A stretch of DNA of 64,000 nucleotides from Sulfurimonas sp. (lineage in GTDB: Bacteria > Campylobacterota > Campylobacteria > Campylobacterales > Sulfurimonadaceae): assembly GCF_029027585.1 (NCBI RefSeq), contig NZ_CP093397.1, positions 372,001 through 436,000 on the forward strand, read 5' to 3'. The first letter of the stretch is position 1. The number at the start of each line of letters is the position of its first letter. The notes under the pieces were generated by a model. That model worked only from the letters and a program-made list of their open reading frames with translations. It was not told the DNA's origin and searched no databases. This document shows, one piece after another, positions 34,867-43,625 of the stretch. The translations under genes were made by a program, and so were the position numbers.

Positions 34867-35973
34867 TTAATTTAGTGCTATTTTCTTGCATTTATTCAAA
34901 TTTGTTATTTTTTTGTTTTCTATATCTAAAATCAATCTGGTATATTTTTTGGAATTTTCTAAGGCTAAAAGTATCATCAACTCTTGCAATGATTTTGAAT
35001 TTTGAATTTTGGCTTCAAAAGAGTTTTCTTTTATCTCTTTTTTATTCTTTTTTTTTAAACTTATCTTTGCTAAAATAAAACCTGCTATAAATGTTAAACC
35101 ATAATATATAAAATCAAAATCAAAGATAAAGTCTTCTTCTTTTTTATCTAATAGCTTTTCTTTTATATATGCTCTTTGTACTTCTACTTTTATCTCTTTA
35201 TTTGTCAAACTTTTTATCTTTTTTTCTTTTAAATCATAGTAAGGTATACTAAAGTGAGGAATAACAAAACTCTCATCACTTACAAAAGCAAGCTTTTGAC
35301 TCCAACTTCCTTTAAAACCCTCTTTTGTTAGTTTCAGATTTTTTATAACTTTTTGTGAAAATATTTTTACATCTTCTATCTTAAAGTTTATAGGTTTTAA
35401 CGCTTCAAAATTTCCAATACCTTCTATAATTATTTCAAGATGATAAGGCTCGTAAGATTTAAGATATAAGTTGGTCTTTTTCACCTTTAAAGTAAATTCT
35501 CCTACCAAGATGCAACCACTATCTTTCACATCTACGACTAAACTTTTTTGTTTTAAATATTTGTTTGTAAATGATTCTTTATCTCTATCATTATCTCTTC
35601 CACCAATAGTAGCATCTATGGACTCTTGTGTTGTTTTTTTCATAACTATATCAAAATCAAATGTTAACTTACCAGCATGCTTTGCATAAGCTATATATTC
35701 AAAACTATTTACTCTTTTACCATCAACTATCTTCTCTTGTTCTGCCAAAAGTTCAATAGTATAGTTCTCATAATCTCCAACAGGATTAAAATCAATCGTA
35801 TAAAGCTCACTTTTATCACTAAACATGCAAACATACTTTAAGTAAATAGCCTCATTTGTCATAACTTCACTTTTATTTACCTCAGCACTCCACTTATATG
35901 TAGATGCTGCGAGATTTATGTTGAAAAATATTAATATTATTAAAAATACTTTACCAAGGTTGTTTTTCATCAA
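34867..35973 (-). CDS. BatD-like protein (upstream Bat module)
   Basis: 368 residues, shorter than its paralogue at 24319-25746. It has a signal peptide (MMKNNLGKVFLIILIFFNINLAAS), beta-rich domains (CILVGEFTLKVKKTNLYLKSYEPYHLEIIIEGIGNFEALK), one membrane helix near 294 and a basic tail. The first residues MKNNLGKV and the 23-base overlap with the preceding batB-like gene match the other module closely, which supports descent by duplication. Confidence 0.85.
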   Translation of the reverse strand: MMKNNLGKVFLIILIFFNINLAASTYKWSAEVNKSEVMTNEAIYLKYVCMFSDKSELYTIDFNPVGDYENYTIELLAEQEKIVDGKRVNSFEYIAYAKHAGKLTFDFDIVMKKTTQESIDATIGGRDNDRDKESFTNKYLKQKSLVVDVKDSGCILVGEFTLKVKKTNLYLKSYEPYHLEIIIEGIGNFEALKPINFKIEDVKIFSQKVIKNLKLTKEGFKGSWSQKLAFVSDESFVIPHFSIPYYDLKEKKIKSLTNKEIKVEVQRAYIKEKLLDKKEEDFIFDFDFIYYGLTFIAGFILAKISLKKKNKKEIKENSFEAKIQNSKSLQELMILLALENSKKYTRLILDIENKKITNLNKCKKIALN

Positions 35974-37396
35974 CTCCCCTTTTATTTATTAACTCATACT
36001 GCTTTGAGCTTAGTTTTGCTTTAGATGCATTTAAATTTATATTTACCTCTGTTGAAGTTTTCTTACCCTTATCATTTGCGCCACTATTTGCACTCGCACT
36101 TACTTTCATGTTTGAGCTACCACCCTCTTTTGTTTTTTTATTTGACTTCTTTTTTTTAGCAATAGAAGATTTTTTAGAACTTTTTTGTTGCCCTGTATTC
36201 ATCTGCTTTTGTTCTTTTACATCTATGATATAAAGTAAGTTTTCATACGCCTCTTTTGAGTAAAAAAGAGTAAGCGATTTTTTATAAGCCTCTCTTGCCT
36301 CTTTAAACTTTTTCAAACGAACTAAAGAATTTGCTGTATTATAATAAACTATTGACTTAAACTCCGCATCTGAAGACTTTACAGTTTTATAAGACTCAAA
36401 CGCTTTTTCATACTTACCTTCTTTATAATAACTACTCGCTTGCTTAAACTCTAAGATATTTTTATCTTTAAACATATCTAAAACATTAGCATCTAGACTC
36501 ACTCCAAAAAGAAGAAAAAAAGCTAATAAGTATTTTTTTAGACTGGTAACACTTAGTAAAAATGTAATAATCGCTAAAACTATCAAATAGTAAAATAATT
36601 CAAAATTTTTAATAATTATAGTTTTTGATTTTTCATCTTGTGTTTTTTGTTCATTTAAAGCATCCAATAATTCGCCCAAATCTTTTGTGTAAACTCCACC
36701 CGTCGCACTACTTAATACTTTTATATTTGTATTTTCTCTACTAACTACAATATCAGAATTTTCATCTTTTAAAAGTTCTCCATTTGCAAGACTTAAAGTG
36801 CTACCTTGTTTTGTAGCTAACATAAAAATGTTTACTACCATGAAGTTCTCTTTTACAAATCTAACTTCATCTTCAAAGCTTGTAGCATCTGTACCATCAC
36901 TTAAAATAACAAGGCTTAGATGCTTAGACTCCGACATCTTTGTAGATAACTTTAAAGCTTCTATGATAGAACTACCTTTTGTTATGATTAGTTTATCATC
37001 AAGAGAATTAAACAGATGCTTTAAAAGTTCTGAGTCTTGTGTCATTGGTGATAAAATTATGGCATTTGTAGTGAAGCCAAGAACACCAAACCTACTCTTG
37101 TATTGTACTTTAACCAAAGTGTTTAAAATCTCTTTTGCTTTGTGTAACCTTGTAGGTTTTATATCTCTTGCTTGCATGGAGTATGATAAATCCACCGCTA
37201 TAACAACATCACTTAAAATTTGCTCACTTTGTATAGGTTCTTGCTCAATAACAGGGCGAGTTAAAGCTAATATGATAAAAACTAAAGTAAGTATATAACC
37301 AAAAGAAGTTATGCGTAACTCTTTAAAATCTTTTTTTATAAAACCAGCTATTAAAAATAAAAAAAGCCAAAAATACTCAGGATTTAGAAAAGTCAT
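35951..37396 (-). CDS. BatB/BatC-like VWA-TPR protein (upstream Bat module)
   Basis: 481 residues. Two N-terminal helices precede a VWA domain with MIDAS motif DLSYS (IAVDLSYSM), GSSIIEAL and LSDGTDAT. Then come a membrane helix, a TPR pair (FKQASSYYKEGKYEKAFESYKTV and the next), and a basic Ser/Lys-rich tail ending KQPW. The paralogue at 25724-27577 ends KPW and has a far longer charged tail. The start overlaps the upstream batA-like stop as ATGA. Confidence 0.88.
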   Translation of the reverse strand: MTFLNPEYFWLFLFLIAGFIKKDFKELRITSFGYILTLVFIILALTRPVIEQEPIQSEQILSDVVIAVDLSYSMQARDIKPTRLHKAKEILNTLVKVQYKSRFGVLGFTTNAIILSPMTQDSELLKHLFNSLDDKLIITKGSSIIEALKLSTKMSESKHLSLVILSDGTDATSFEDEVRFVKENFMVVNIFMLATKQGSTLSLANGELLKDENSDIVVSRENTNIKVLSSATGGVYTKDLGELLDALNEQKTQDEKSKTIIIKNFELFYYLIVLAIITFLLSVTSLKKYLLAFFLLFGVSLDANVLDMFKDKNILEFKQASSYYKEGKYEKAFESYKTVKSSDAEFKSIVYYNTANSLVRLKKFKEAREAYKKSLTLFYSKEAYENLLYIIDVKEQKQMNTGQQKSSKKSSIAKKKKSNKKTKEGGSSNMKVSASANSGANDKGKKTSTEVNINLNASKAKLSSKQYELINKRGVDEKQPW

Positions 37397-38316
37397 TTTC
37401 GCACTTCCCTATATAAAAGAAAAAGAAGTAGTCCAGATGCTAAAAGTAAAAATATTTGATAGAAATAATCTTTAAGAAGATACTCTCTACTTTTTATCTT
37501 TGATGATTCTAGTTTATCTATCTCACTGTAAACTCTTCTCAACTCTTTTGCAGAGGTAGCACTAAAAAACTCTCCATTACTTTGCTTTGCTATATGTTCT
37601 AAAAGTGCTGCGTCAGCTTCACCCTTGTTGCCCATCGCAATCGTATATACTTTAATCTTCTTATCAGTTGCTAGTTTTATGGCATCTTTGGGAGAGACAC
37701 TTCCGCTGTTATGTTCGCCATCACTTAAAAGTATGATGATTTTTGTTTTAGCACTAGAGTGTTTAAAAGCTCTAACACTCATAACAATCGCTTCACCAAT
37801 AGCAGTATTTTGTCCTGCCATACCTTGGGTCAAATAGGCAATCATTTTACTCACTATCTCTTTTTCATAAGTAATCGGTGAAGCTATAAAAGCAAAATCT
37901 CCATACAAAACCACACCAACATTATCACTAACTCTTTTTTGTATAAACTCAGTTGCTATAATTTTTGTTATTTCAAACCTTGATAATCTTTTACCTTCAC
38001 TAAATTCATCTTCAAAGTCAAAACCAGAAGAGTTCATTGAGCCACTTGCATCTATGGCTAAAACTATATCTTTTCCATCTCTATTGTAAGGATTTAATTT
38101 ATCTACAATGATAGGAGATGCTAAAGAGATACAAAGCAGAATAAATATAAGAATTTTTACAATCCACTCTAGTTTTAAAAAGTTCTTTTTTGCAGATAAA
38201 AACTGTAAATGCACAAAATATATTGGCTTCATATACTCTTTGCATCTATAAAGGCAATATATTATTGGAATAAGTAAAAATATAAGATAAGGATATTCAA
38301 AACTATAATAATTCAT
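37393..38316 (-). CDS. BatA-like VWA membrane protein (upstream Bat module)
   Basis: 307 residues from ATG 38316. The frame is open to 38415, but the extra 33 residues do not fit the family and would run into the tRNA promoter at 38399-38427; MNYYSFEYPYLIFLLIPII aligns with the paralogue's N terminus. VWA MIDAS: DASGS (IVLAIDASGSM), GMAGQNTAIGEA and LLSDGEHNSG. A membrane helix near the C terminus reads IFLLLASGLLLFLL. No moxR or DUF58 gene precedes this module. Confidence 0.85.
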   Translation of the reverse strand: MNYYSFEYPYLIFLLIPIIYCLYRCKEYMKPIYFVHLQFLSAKKNFLKLEWIVKILIFILLCISLASPIIVDKLNPYNRDGKDIVLAIDASGSMNSSGFDFEDEFSEGKRLSRFEITKIIATEFIQKRVSDNVGVVLYGDFAFIASPITYEKEIVSKMIAYLTQGMAGQNTAIGEAIVMSVRAFKHSSAKTKIIILLSDGEHNSGSVSPKDAIKLATDKKIKVYTIAMGNKGEADAALLEHIAKQSNGEFFSATSAKELRRVYSEIDKLESSKIKSREYLLKDYFYQIFLLLASGLLLFLLYREVRK

Positions 38317-38398
38317 TATAGATATTTTATCTAAAAAACCATTTTTATACCAAATCGCAACAAATTTTGAAATATCTTCTAATTTAGCATGAAATATC

Positions 38399-38427
38399 TT
38401 GACAACAAAAAGCAATTTGTCTATAAT
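38399..38427 (+). promoter_or_regulatory. Consensus sigma-70 promoter for tRNA-Lys/tRNA-Glu
   Basis: TTGACA (38399-38404), 17-base spacer, TATAAT (38422-38427): a perfect housekeeping promoter. TATAATTTCGGCTCA here recurs exactly at the tRNA-Asn promoter (52690); the GC-rich discriminator is typical of stable-RNA promoters under stringent control. Confidence 0.88.
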
Positions 38428-38459
38428 TTCGGCTCACAAACAGAAATGTTTGAGTTTAT

Positions 38460-38535
38460 GTCTTGTTAGCTCAGCTGGTAGAGCACGTCACTTTTAATGA
38501 TGTGGCCGATGGTTCGAATCCATCACAGGACACCA
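38460..38535 (+). tRNA. tRNA-Lys (anticodon TTT)
   Basis: Full cloverleaf: acceptor GTCTTGT/ACAGGAC, D-stem GCTC/GAGC, anticodon stem CGTCA/TGATG with loop CTTTTAA (anticodon TTT), T-arm GGTTCGAATCC, CCA encoded. 20 bases upstream of tRNA-Glu on the same transcript. Confidence 0.95.
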
Positions 38536-38555
38536 TTACATTTTACAACAAGAGT

Positions 38556-38630
38556 GGCCCCGTCGTCTAGCGGTTAGGATCCATGGTTTTCATCCATGTT
38601 ACAGGAGTTCAATTCTCCTCGGGGTCACCA
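38556..38630 (+). tRNA. tRNA-Glu (anticodon TTC)
   Basis: Acceptor GGCCCCG/CGGGGTC, anticodon stem CATGG/CCATG with loop TTTTCAT (anticodon TTC), T-loop GTTCAATTC, CCA encoded. Shares the tRNA-Lys promoter. Confidence 0.95.
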
Positions 38631-38689
38631 CTACTTAAAATAATTTCATCTATGATATAATCAAAACATTATTATTTTAAGGAATAACC

Positions 38690-39277
38690 ATAAAACATTT
38701 ACTATTAACGATCCTATTTTCAACCTTATTATTTTCAGCACAAAAACAAATTATAGTTGGGAGTTTCTTAAATCTTAACAATGCTTTAAATGATTTAAAA
38801 AAACTTGAAAAATATATCTCTAATGACACAAAATTAAAAAAACTTATAAACATAAACTCTTTACAAGCAGAATTCAACACCATAGGTAAATATCATGTAG
38901 TTGCTATTTCACCAATCGATAATTATGTACAATTACTCAGAATATTAAAATGTCTTGAGAGATACTACGATGATGCTTATGTTTTAGATTATCCGCTTAA
39001 AACTTCCATGTTTGAAGAAAAACCTTTACCTATTGAAGTTGAAACTTATAAAGAAAAAGAAGTTGAAATAGCCAAAGTAATTTTAGAAAGTCCAAAGCGA
39101 GAAGAAGAAGTAGTAGTTATCAAGAAAAAAATCATTAAAAAGACAATACTTGAAGAAGATAAAAGTAACTATATGTTAGAAATAGCTTTAGGAGTATTGC
39201 TTTTAATTGCTTTAGTTTATATCATCTATAAAAAAAGAAAAAAAACTATAAGGGCTGATATAGATTCTGAAATTTAA
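38690..39277 (+). CDS. SPOR-like secreted/membrane protein with apparent ATA start
   Basis: 195 residues if read from ATA at 38690-38692. Taking the only ATG in this frame (39008) would leave an 89-residue stub. From the ATA the frame gives a signal-like helix (KHLLLTILFSTLLFSA) and then QIIVGSFLNLNNALNDLKKLEKYI and IGKYHVVAISPIDNYVQLLRILKCLERYYDDAYVLDY, two halves of a SPOR-type fold (septal peptidoglycan-binding family). A Lys/Glu-rich linker and a C-terminal membrane helix (YMLEIALGVLLLIALVYIIY) follow. AAGGA stands 6 bases before ATA, and an in-frame TAA closes the frame above it. Confidence 0.68.
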   Translation: MKHLLLTILFSTLLFSAQKQIIVGSFLNLNNALNDLKKLEKYISNDTKLKKLININSLQAEFNTIGKYHVVAISPIDNYVQLLRILKCLERYYDDAYVLDYPLKTSMFEEKPLPIEVETYKEKEVEIAKVILESPKREEEVVVIKKKIIKKTILEEDKSNYMLEIALGVLLLIALVYIIYKKRKKTIRADIDSEI

Positions 39278-39685
39278 CTACCAGTCTAGAACTTCATAAT
39301 GACACTGAATACATTGTTTCATTATTTTTGCATGAGCTTGAGAAGCTGCTCTTGAGTCACCATCCCTAAATCTTTCTAAAATAGTTTTTACTTTTCTGTC
39401 TATATTCCTAACTATTTTATTACTAAAAATTACCCTATTATTTATATATCTAGCCATTGGGTCTTTTTCCACTTCTACTTCAATGGGTGGTTTAACTTTT
39501 CTAATCGTATCTGAAAGTAACATTGCACCATCTTTAACTATATCAATATTATTATATAAAATTCCAGTAGATATTGTTGACATTGCTTTTTCCATAATTT
39601 GCATATCTTTAATTCTATCTGCTTTTGTGTAAATACTAGCAAATATTACTATACTAGATAATATTAACAATGCAATTATTTTCAT
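39278..39685 (-). CDS. Small mono-heme cytochrome c, c'-like
   Basis: 135 residues. Signal peptide MKIIALLILSSIVIFASIY, then a helical region and a single heme site CIQCH at the very C terminus (IMKQCIQCHYEVLDW). Helices plus a C-terminal heme motif resemble cytochrome c' or c-556 proteins, four-helix periplasmic cytochromes. No Met ligand is evident in the usual place. It ends directly against the convergent SPOR-like gene. Function (electron carrier or gas sensor) open. Confidence 0.75.
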   Translation of the reverse strand: MKIIALLILSSIVIFASIYTKADRIKDMQIMEKAMSTISTGILYNNIDIVKDGAMLLSDTIRKVKPPIEVEVEKDPMARYINNRVIFSNKIVRNIDRKVKTILERFRDGDSRAASQAHAKIMKQCIQCHYEVLDW

Positions 39686-39832
39686 ATTTTACCTTTTAAA
39701 TAAATATTTTTACTATATATAAAAGGCAGTATAACGAAAATATCTAATGATTTTAATGATTTTTTACAAGAAAATGAATATTCATTCAGTTTTGCAACTT
39801 AATGTAATTGGTGACTTATAAATTAGTATATT

Positions 39833-40501
39833 TTAATTTATTATCAATGAGTAAGTCATAGGAACAGTAATAGTAAGCTCTTCTTTTGGTTTTGGAAATT
39901 CACCAGATAAATCTTCAATAGTTTTTACAGCTGCTCTACTAAGGATTTCGCTATTTGATGAGATTACTCTAATGGAGTGTGCTTTAGCATCTGTAGATAG
40001 TGTAAACTCGATTCTCACTTCTCCAACTATTCCTCTTTCTCTTGCTCTTCTTGGATAGTATAGGTTTTCTTGCAAAAGTCTTTGTATGTGTGCTATATGT
40101 TTTTGCAAATAATCATCTTCAACTTTTTTTTGTTTAGTCATTGTATTTTCTACTGCAACACTCTTTGCTATAATCACTTCCATAGTTTGTAAAACTTCTT
40201 CTTTTTCCTCAACAACTTCAGGCTCTTTTATAAACTCTTCTTTGATAACTTTTTGTACAGGAATTGGATCAAGTTTAGGTTTTGTTATTTTTTTAGCTTT
40301 TGGTATTTGTTTTGGCTTTGGTTTTGAAGGTGGTTTTATGATTTGTTTTTGACTTACTACATCACAAAGTTTAATGCAAATCTTATCATTGCACTCAATT
40401 TTTTTAACAGATGGAATACTCTTCCAAATAAAAAAAGCAGACACAAGCAAGATAATATGAAAGATAATCGATAAGAAAAATGAACTGCTGTGCCTAATCA
40501 T
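39833..40501 (-). CDS. tonB: Energy transducer TonB
   Basis: 222 residues. An N-terminal membrane anchor (SFFLSIIFHIILLVSAFFIW) is followed by a Pro/Lys-rich spacer (PPSKPKPKQIPKAKKITKPK) and a C-terminal TonB domain (YYPRRARERGIVGEVRIEFTLS... AAVKTIEDLSGEFPKP). It passes proton-motive force to outer-membrane receptors. No exbB, exbD or receptor gene is adjacent. Confidence 0.92.
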   Translation of the reverse strand: MIRHSSSFFLSIIFHIILLVSAFFIWKSIPSVKKIECNDKICIKLCDVVSQKQIIKPPSKPKPKQIPKAKKITKPKLDPIPVQKVIKEEFIKEPEVVEEKEEVLQTMEVIIAKSVAVENTMTKQKKVEDDYLQKHIAHIQRLLQENLYYPRRARERGIVGEVRIEFTLSTDAKAHSIRVISSNSEILSRAAVKTIEDLSGEFPKPKEELTITVPMTYSLIIN

Positions 40502-40555
40502 AAGCAGGATAATAACAAATTATATGTTACATAAATGTTAAAATCCTAAAAAATA

Positions 40556-41731
40556 TTATATTGCCCTTCTAAATTCTGGATATGCTTCCACACCACACTC
40601 ATTAACATCCATTCCCTCTTGTTGAGCATCATCATCTGCTCTAAACTTAGAAACTTTATTGATAAGATATAAAACTGTAAAAGAAACACTAAAAACAAAA
40701 ACTGCAACAACTACCACACCTTTAAGTTGAGCCATAAAAGAAACACTATCTACAAAAATACCAACTGCAAGTGTTCCCCAAATTCCATTTACAAGATGCA
40801 CAGATAAAGCACCAACTGGATCATCTAATTTTAACTTATCAAAGATAGGAACAGCAAAAACAACTAAGGTACCACCAACTAAACCTATTAAGATAGGAGT
40901 ATACATATCATATAAATCAGGTCCAGCAGTAACTGCAACTAAGCCACCTAGAGCACCATTTAAAATCATCGTAATATCAAAAAGTTTATATCTAACATAC
41001 ATTAATATTCCAGCAATTAAAGCACCTGCTAAACCCGCTGTGTTAGTATTCATAATGGTTTTAGCAACTAAGTTGGCATTTTCAACACTTGAGATTGAAC
41101 CAACACTTCCGCCATTAAAACCAAACCAACCTATCCAAAGTAAAAAAGCACCTAGAACAACAAGAGGGATATTTGAAGCTGGAATAACTCTAATCTTGCC
41201 GTTTGAATAACGACCTTTACGAGAACCCATAATGAGGATAGATGCCAAAAGTGCCCACCCACCAGTAGAATGGATAACAGTAGAACCTGCTAAATCATAC
41301 ATATCTAAATCAAACAAAGTTCCTGCTATCATATCTGCACCCCAGCTAATATTCACAACTGTTGGGTAGATAAAAGCACCCATAATAACGGCAAACAAAG
41401 CTAAAGGAAAGATACGAACTCTCTCACTAACACCACCACTCATTATATTTATAGTTTTACCAACAAAGGCCATTTGAAACATAAATGCAGCCCAGATGCT
41501 CATGCTATCATTTTCCCAAGAACCAAAAGCAAGCGTATAACCGATAAGTAAAAAAGATATTGATGCGACAGTATAAATCATAACATTTATAGTTAAAACA
41601 GAAGTGACATTTTTGGTACGAACAAGTCCTGCTTCTAGCATAGCAAAACCTGGTACCATGAAGATTATAAGCACCATTGAAAATAGTGCGAAAAAAGTGT
41701 CGATGATGTATTTAAAATCAGCTTCTAGCAT
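40556..41731 (-). CDS. amt: Ammonium transporter (second in the amt-PII-amt group)
   Basis: 391 residues, 11 helices, no signal peptide. The twin pore histidines lie in STVIHSTGG and LSVHLVNGIWG; MVPGFAMLEAGLVRTKN and GWFGFNGGS are further Amt motifs. It is shorter than the Amt at 42243-43499 and differs in sequence, so this is an old paralogue rather than a recent copy. It follows the P-II gene after a terminator-like hairpin, and its ribosome site lies in a second hairpin (41740-41762). Confidence 0.94.
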   Translation of the reverse strand: MLEADFKYIIDTFFALFSMVLIIFMVPGFAMLEAGLVRTKNVTSVLTINVMIYTVASISFLLIGYTLAFGSWENDSMSIWAAFMFQMAFVGKTINIMSGGVSERVRIFPLALFAVIMGAFIYPTVVNISWGADMIAGTLFDLDMYDLAGSTVIHSTGGWALLASILIMGSRKGRYSNGKIRVIPASNIPLVVLGAFLLWIGWFGFNGGSVGSISSVENANLVAKTIMNTNTAGLAGALIAGILMYVRYKLFDITMILNGALGGLVAVTAGPDLYDMYTPILIGLVGGTLVVFAVPIFDKLKLDDPVGALSVHLVNGIWGTLAVGIFVDSVSFMAQLKGVVVVAVFVFSVSFTVLYLINKVSKFRADDDAQQEGMDVNECGVEAYPEFRRAI

Positions 41732-41739
41732 GGAGGGAA

Positions 41740-41762
41740 CCCCTTTTTTTGTATTAAAGGGG
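41740..41762 (-). promoter_or_regulatory. Hairpin covering the ribosome-binding site of amt
   Basis: On the minus strand CCCCTTT (41762-41756) can pair with AAAGGGG (41746-41740), which contains the Shine-Dalgarno sequence 8 bases before the amt ATG. Melting would be needed for good translation. Regulatory use is inference. Confidence 0.5.
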
Positions 41763-41796
41763 CATTGTAGCTTAAAAAAAGTGCAATATTTTTATA

Positions 41797-41819
41797 AACT
41801 GCTTAAAATTTAAGCAGTT
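41797..41819 (-). terminator. Terminator-like hairpin between P-II gene and amt
   Basis: AACTGCTTA and TAAGCAGTT form a perfect 9-bp stem. On the minus strand it is followed by TATAAAAATATT, a weak U tract. A smaller stem, TGAGC/GCTCA (41819-41832), lies just upstream in that direction. It probably reduces read-through from the P-II gene into amt. Confidence 0.55.
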
Positions 41820-41845
41820 GAGCGTTTGCTCATTTAACCTGCTAC

Positions 41846-42199
<354 letters not shown>

Positions 42200-42242
42200 T
42201 TAATTTTAACATTTTAGCCACATTTGTGGCTAAAATCAACTT

Positions 42243-43499
42243 TTATAGATTAAGTGCCTTTTCACCATGAACTGTTTCATCAAGTCCACGCGATTCTGTT
42301 TCTTCATCAACTCTTCCACCACCTGTAAGTGCTGAAGCTATGTAAAATACGATTGCCGTAACTATACCTGAATAAACAATAGTTAAACCAATCGCAGAAA
42401 ACTGAGCTCCTAATTGAGTTATCATATTATAATCCTCTGCCATTGCATAATCAGCTATAAATATTGCAGTTGCGATTGAACCCCAGATACCAACAAGACC
42501 ATGAATCCAAAATGCATCTAAAGAATCATCAACTTTAAAGATTGTTTTTAGTTTAGAAACACCATAAAAACCAAGGGCACCACCAACTAGACCAATAATA
42601 ATAGCACCTTCAACACCAGCAGAACCAGATGCAGGAGTAATAGCAACTAATCCAGCAACAGCACCCGAAGCACCACCAACTAAAGTAGCTTTCTTATACA
42701 CTAACCACTCTACAAGTATCCAACCAATCACACCAAGTGAAGCAGCAACATTAGTTACAAGAAATGCAGATGCAGCAACACCATCAGCAGCAACTTCAGA
42801 CCCAGCATTAAAACCGAACCAACCGAACCATAGTAAAGCAGCACCAAGAACAACTAAGATAGGAGAGAAAGGTTTAATAGCAACTTTTCCATAATCTTTT
42901 CTTCTTCCAAGTATCATAGCTACAACAAAACCAGCAACACCAGCATTTAAGTGAACAACTGTACCACCGGCAAAGTCCATCTCTCCAAAGTTAAGTGTCT
43001 CACCACCACCCCAAGCCCAGTGTGTTATAGGTGCATAAACAGCTACTATCCATAAAGCTGCAAATACCATATAAGTTGAGAATTTAACTCTCTCAATCAT
43101 AGAACCACTAGCGATTGCAACAGCTATTGCAGCAAATGTTCCTTGAAATGCAACAAAAAGTAACTCTGGAATAGTTCCACTTAAAGTACCAGAAGTAATC
43201 CCTGACAACATAACTTTCCCTGTTCCTATTAAGTCACCATCACCAAACGCGATTGAGTAACCAACTAAAACCCATACTAAAGTACCAACAGCGTAAGCAC
43301 CTAAACTCATACCAATAGTATTAAGTACATTTTTACTTCTTGTAAGACCACCATAAAAAAGTGCAAGTCCCGCGGGAGTCATCAACATTACAAATGCCGT
43401 AGCCACTAACATCCAAGCGGTATCACCACTGTTTAACGAATCTTCTGCAAATACCAATGTAGGTAACGCAAATAAAGCAAGTAAATATCTCTTCATCAT
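42243..43499 (-). CDS. amt: Ammonium transporter with signal peptide
   Basis: 418 residues. A cleavable signal (MMKRYLLALFALPTLVFAED) precedes 11 helices, as in E. coli AmtB. Pore histidines lie in GGTVVHLNAG and FWIHGLVGIWG; the mature start reads SGDTAWMLVATAFVMLMTPAGLALFYGGLTRSKN. The cytosolic tail is short (HGEKALNL). It is the first gene of the amt-P-II-amt series and divergent from the DMT permease remnant. Confidence 0.95.
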   Translation of the reverse strand: MMKRYLLALFALPTLVFAEDSLNSGDTAWMLVATAFVMLMTPAGLALFYGGLTRSKNVLNTIGMSLGAYAVGTLVWVLVGYSIAFGDGDLIGTGKVMLSGITSGTLSGTIPELLFVAFQGTFAAIAVAIASGSMIERVKFSTYMVFAALWIVAVYAPITHWAWGGGETLNFGEMDFAGGTVVHLNAGVAGFVVAMILGRRKDYGKVAIKPFSPILVVLGAALLWFGWFGFNAGSEVAADGVAASAFLVTNVAASLGVIGWILVEWLVYKKATLVGGASGAVAGLVAITPASGSAGVEGAIIIGLVGGALGFYGVSKLKTIFKVDDSLDAFWIHGLVGIWGSIATAIFIADYAMAEDYNMITQLGAQFSAIGLTIVYSGIVTAIVFYIASALTGGGRVDEETESRGLDETVHGEKALNL

Positions 43500-43558
43500 T
43501 TATCCTTAATAATTTAACTGATAAAATTATACAAATTATTTACCACTATATAATCAAT

Positions 43559-43583
43559 AAACTGATTAATTTTTAATCAGTTT
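43559..43583. promoter_or_regulatory. Palindrome in the divergent amt / DMT promoter region
   Basis: AAACTGATTAA and TTAATCAGTTT form a perfect 11-bp inverted repeat with a 3-base centre. A TATAAT box follows on the plus strand 9 bases later (43593-43598). The placement suits an operator; with TTTT after it, a terminator on the plus strand is the alternative. Confidence 0.5.
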
Positions 43584-43625
43584 TGTTTTGGCTATAATTT
43601 TGAAAAAACTAAATTGAGAATACTG

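Noticed and set aside
38317-38415. Longer N terminus for the upstream batA-like gene
   Set aside because: It would overlap the consensus tRNA promoter and adds residues absent from the paralogue.
39008-39277. 89-codon frame starting at ATG 39008 as a separate gene
   Set aside because: The same frame continues upstream through a signal peptide and SPOR-like domain to ATA 38690, so the ATG is internal.
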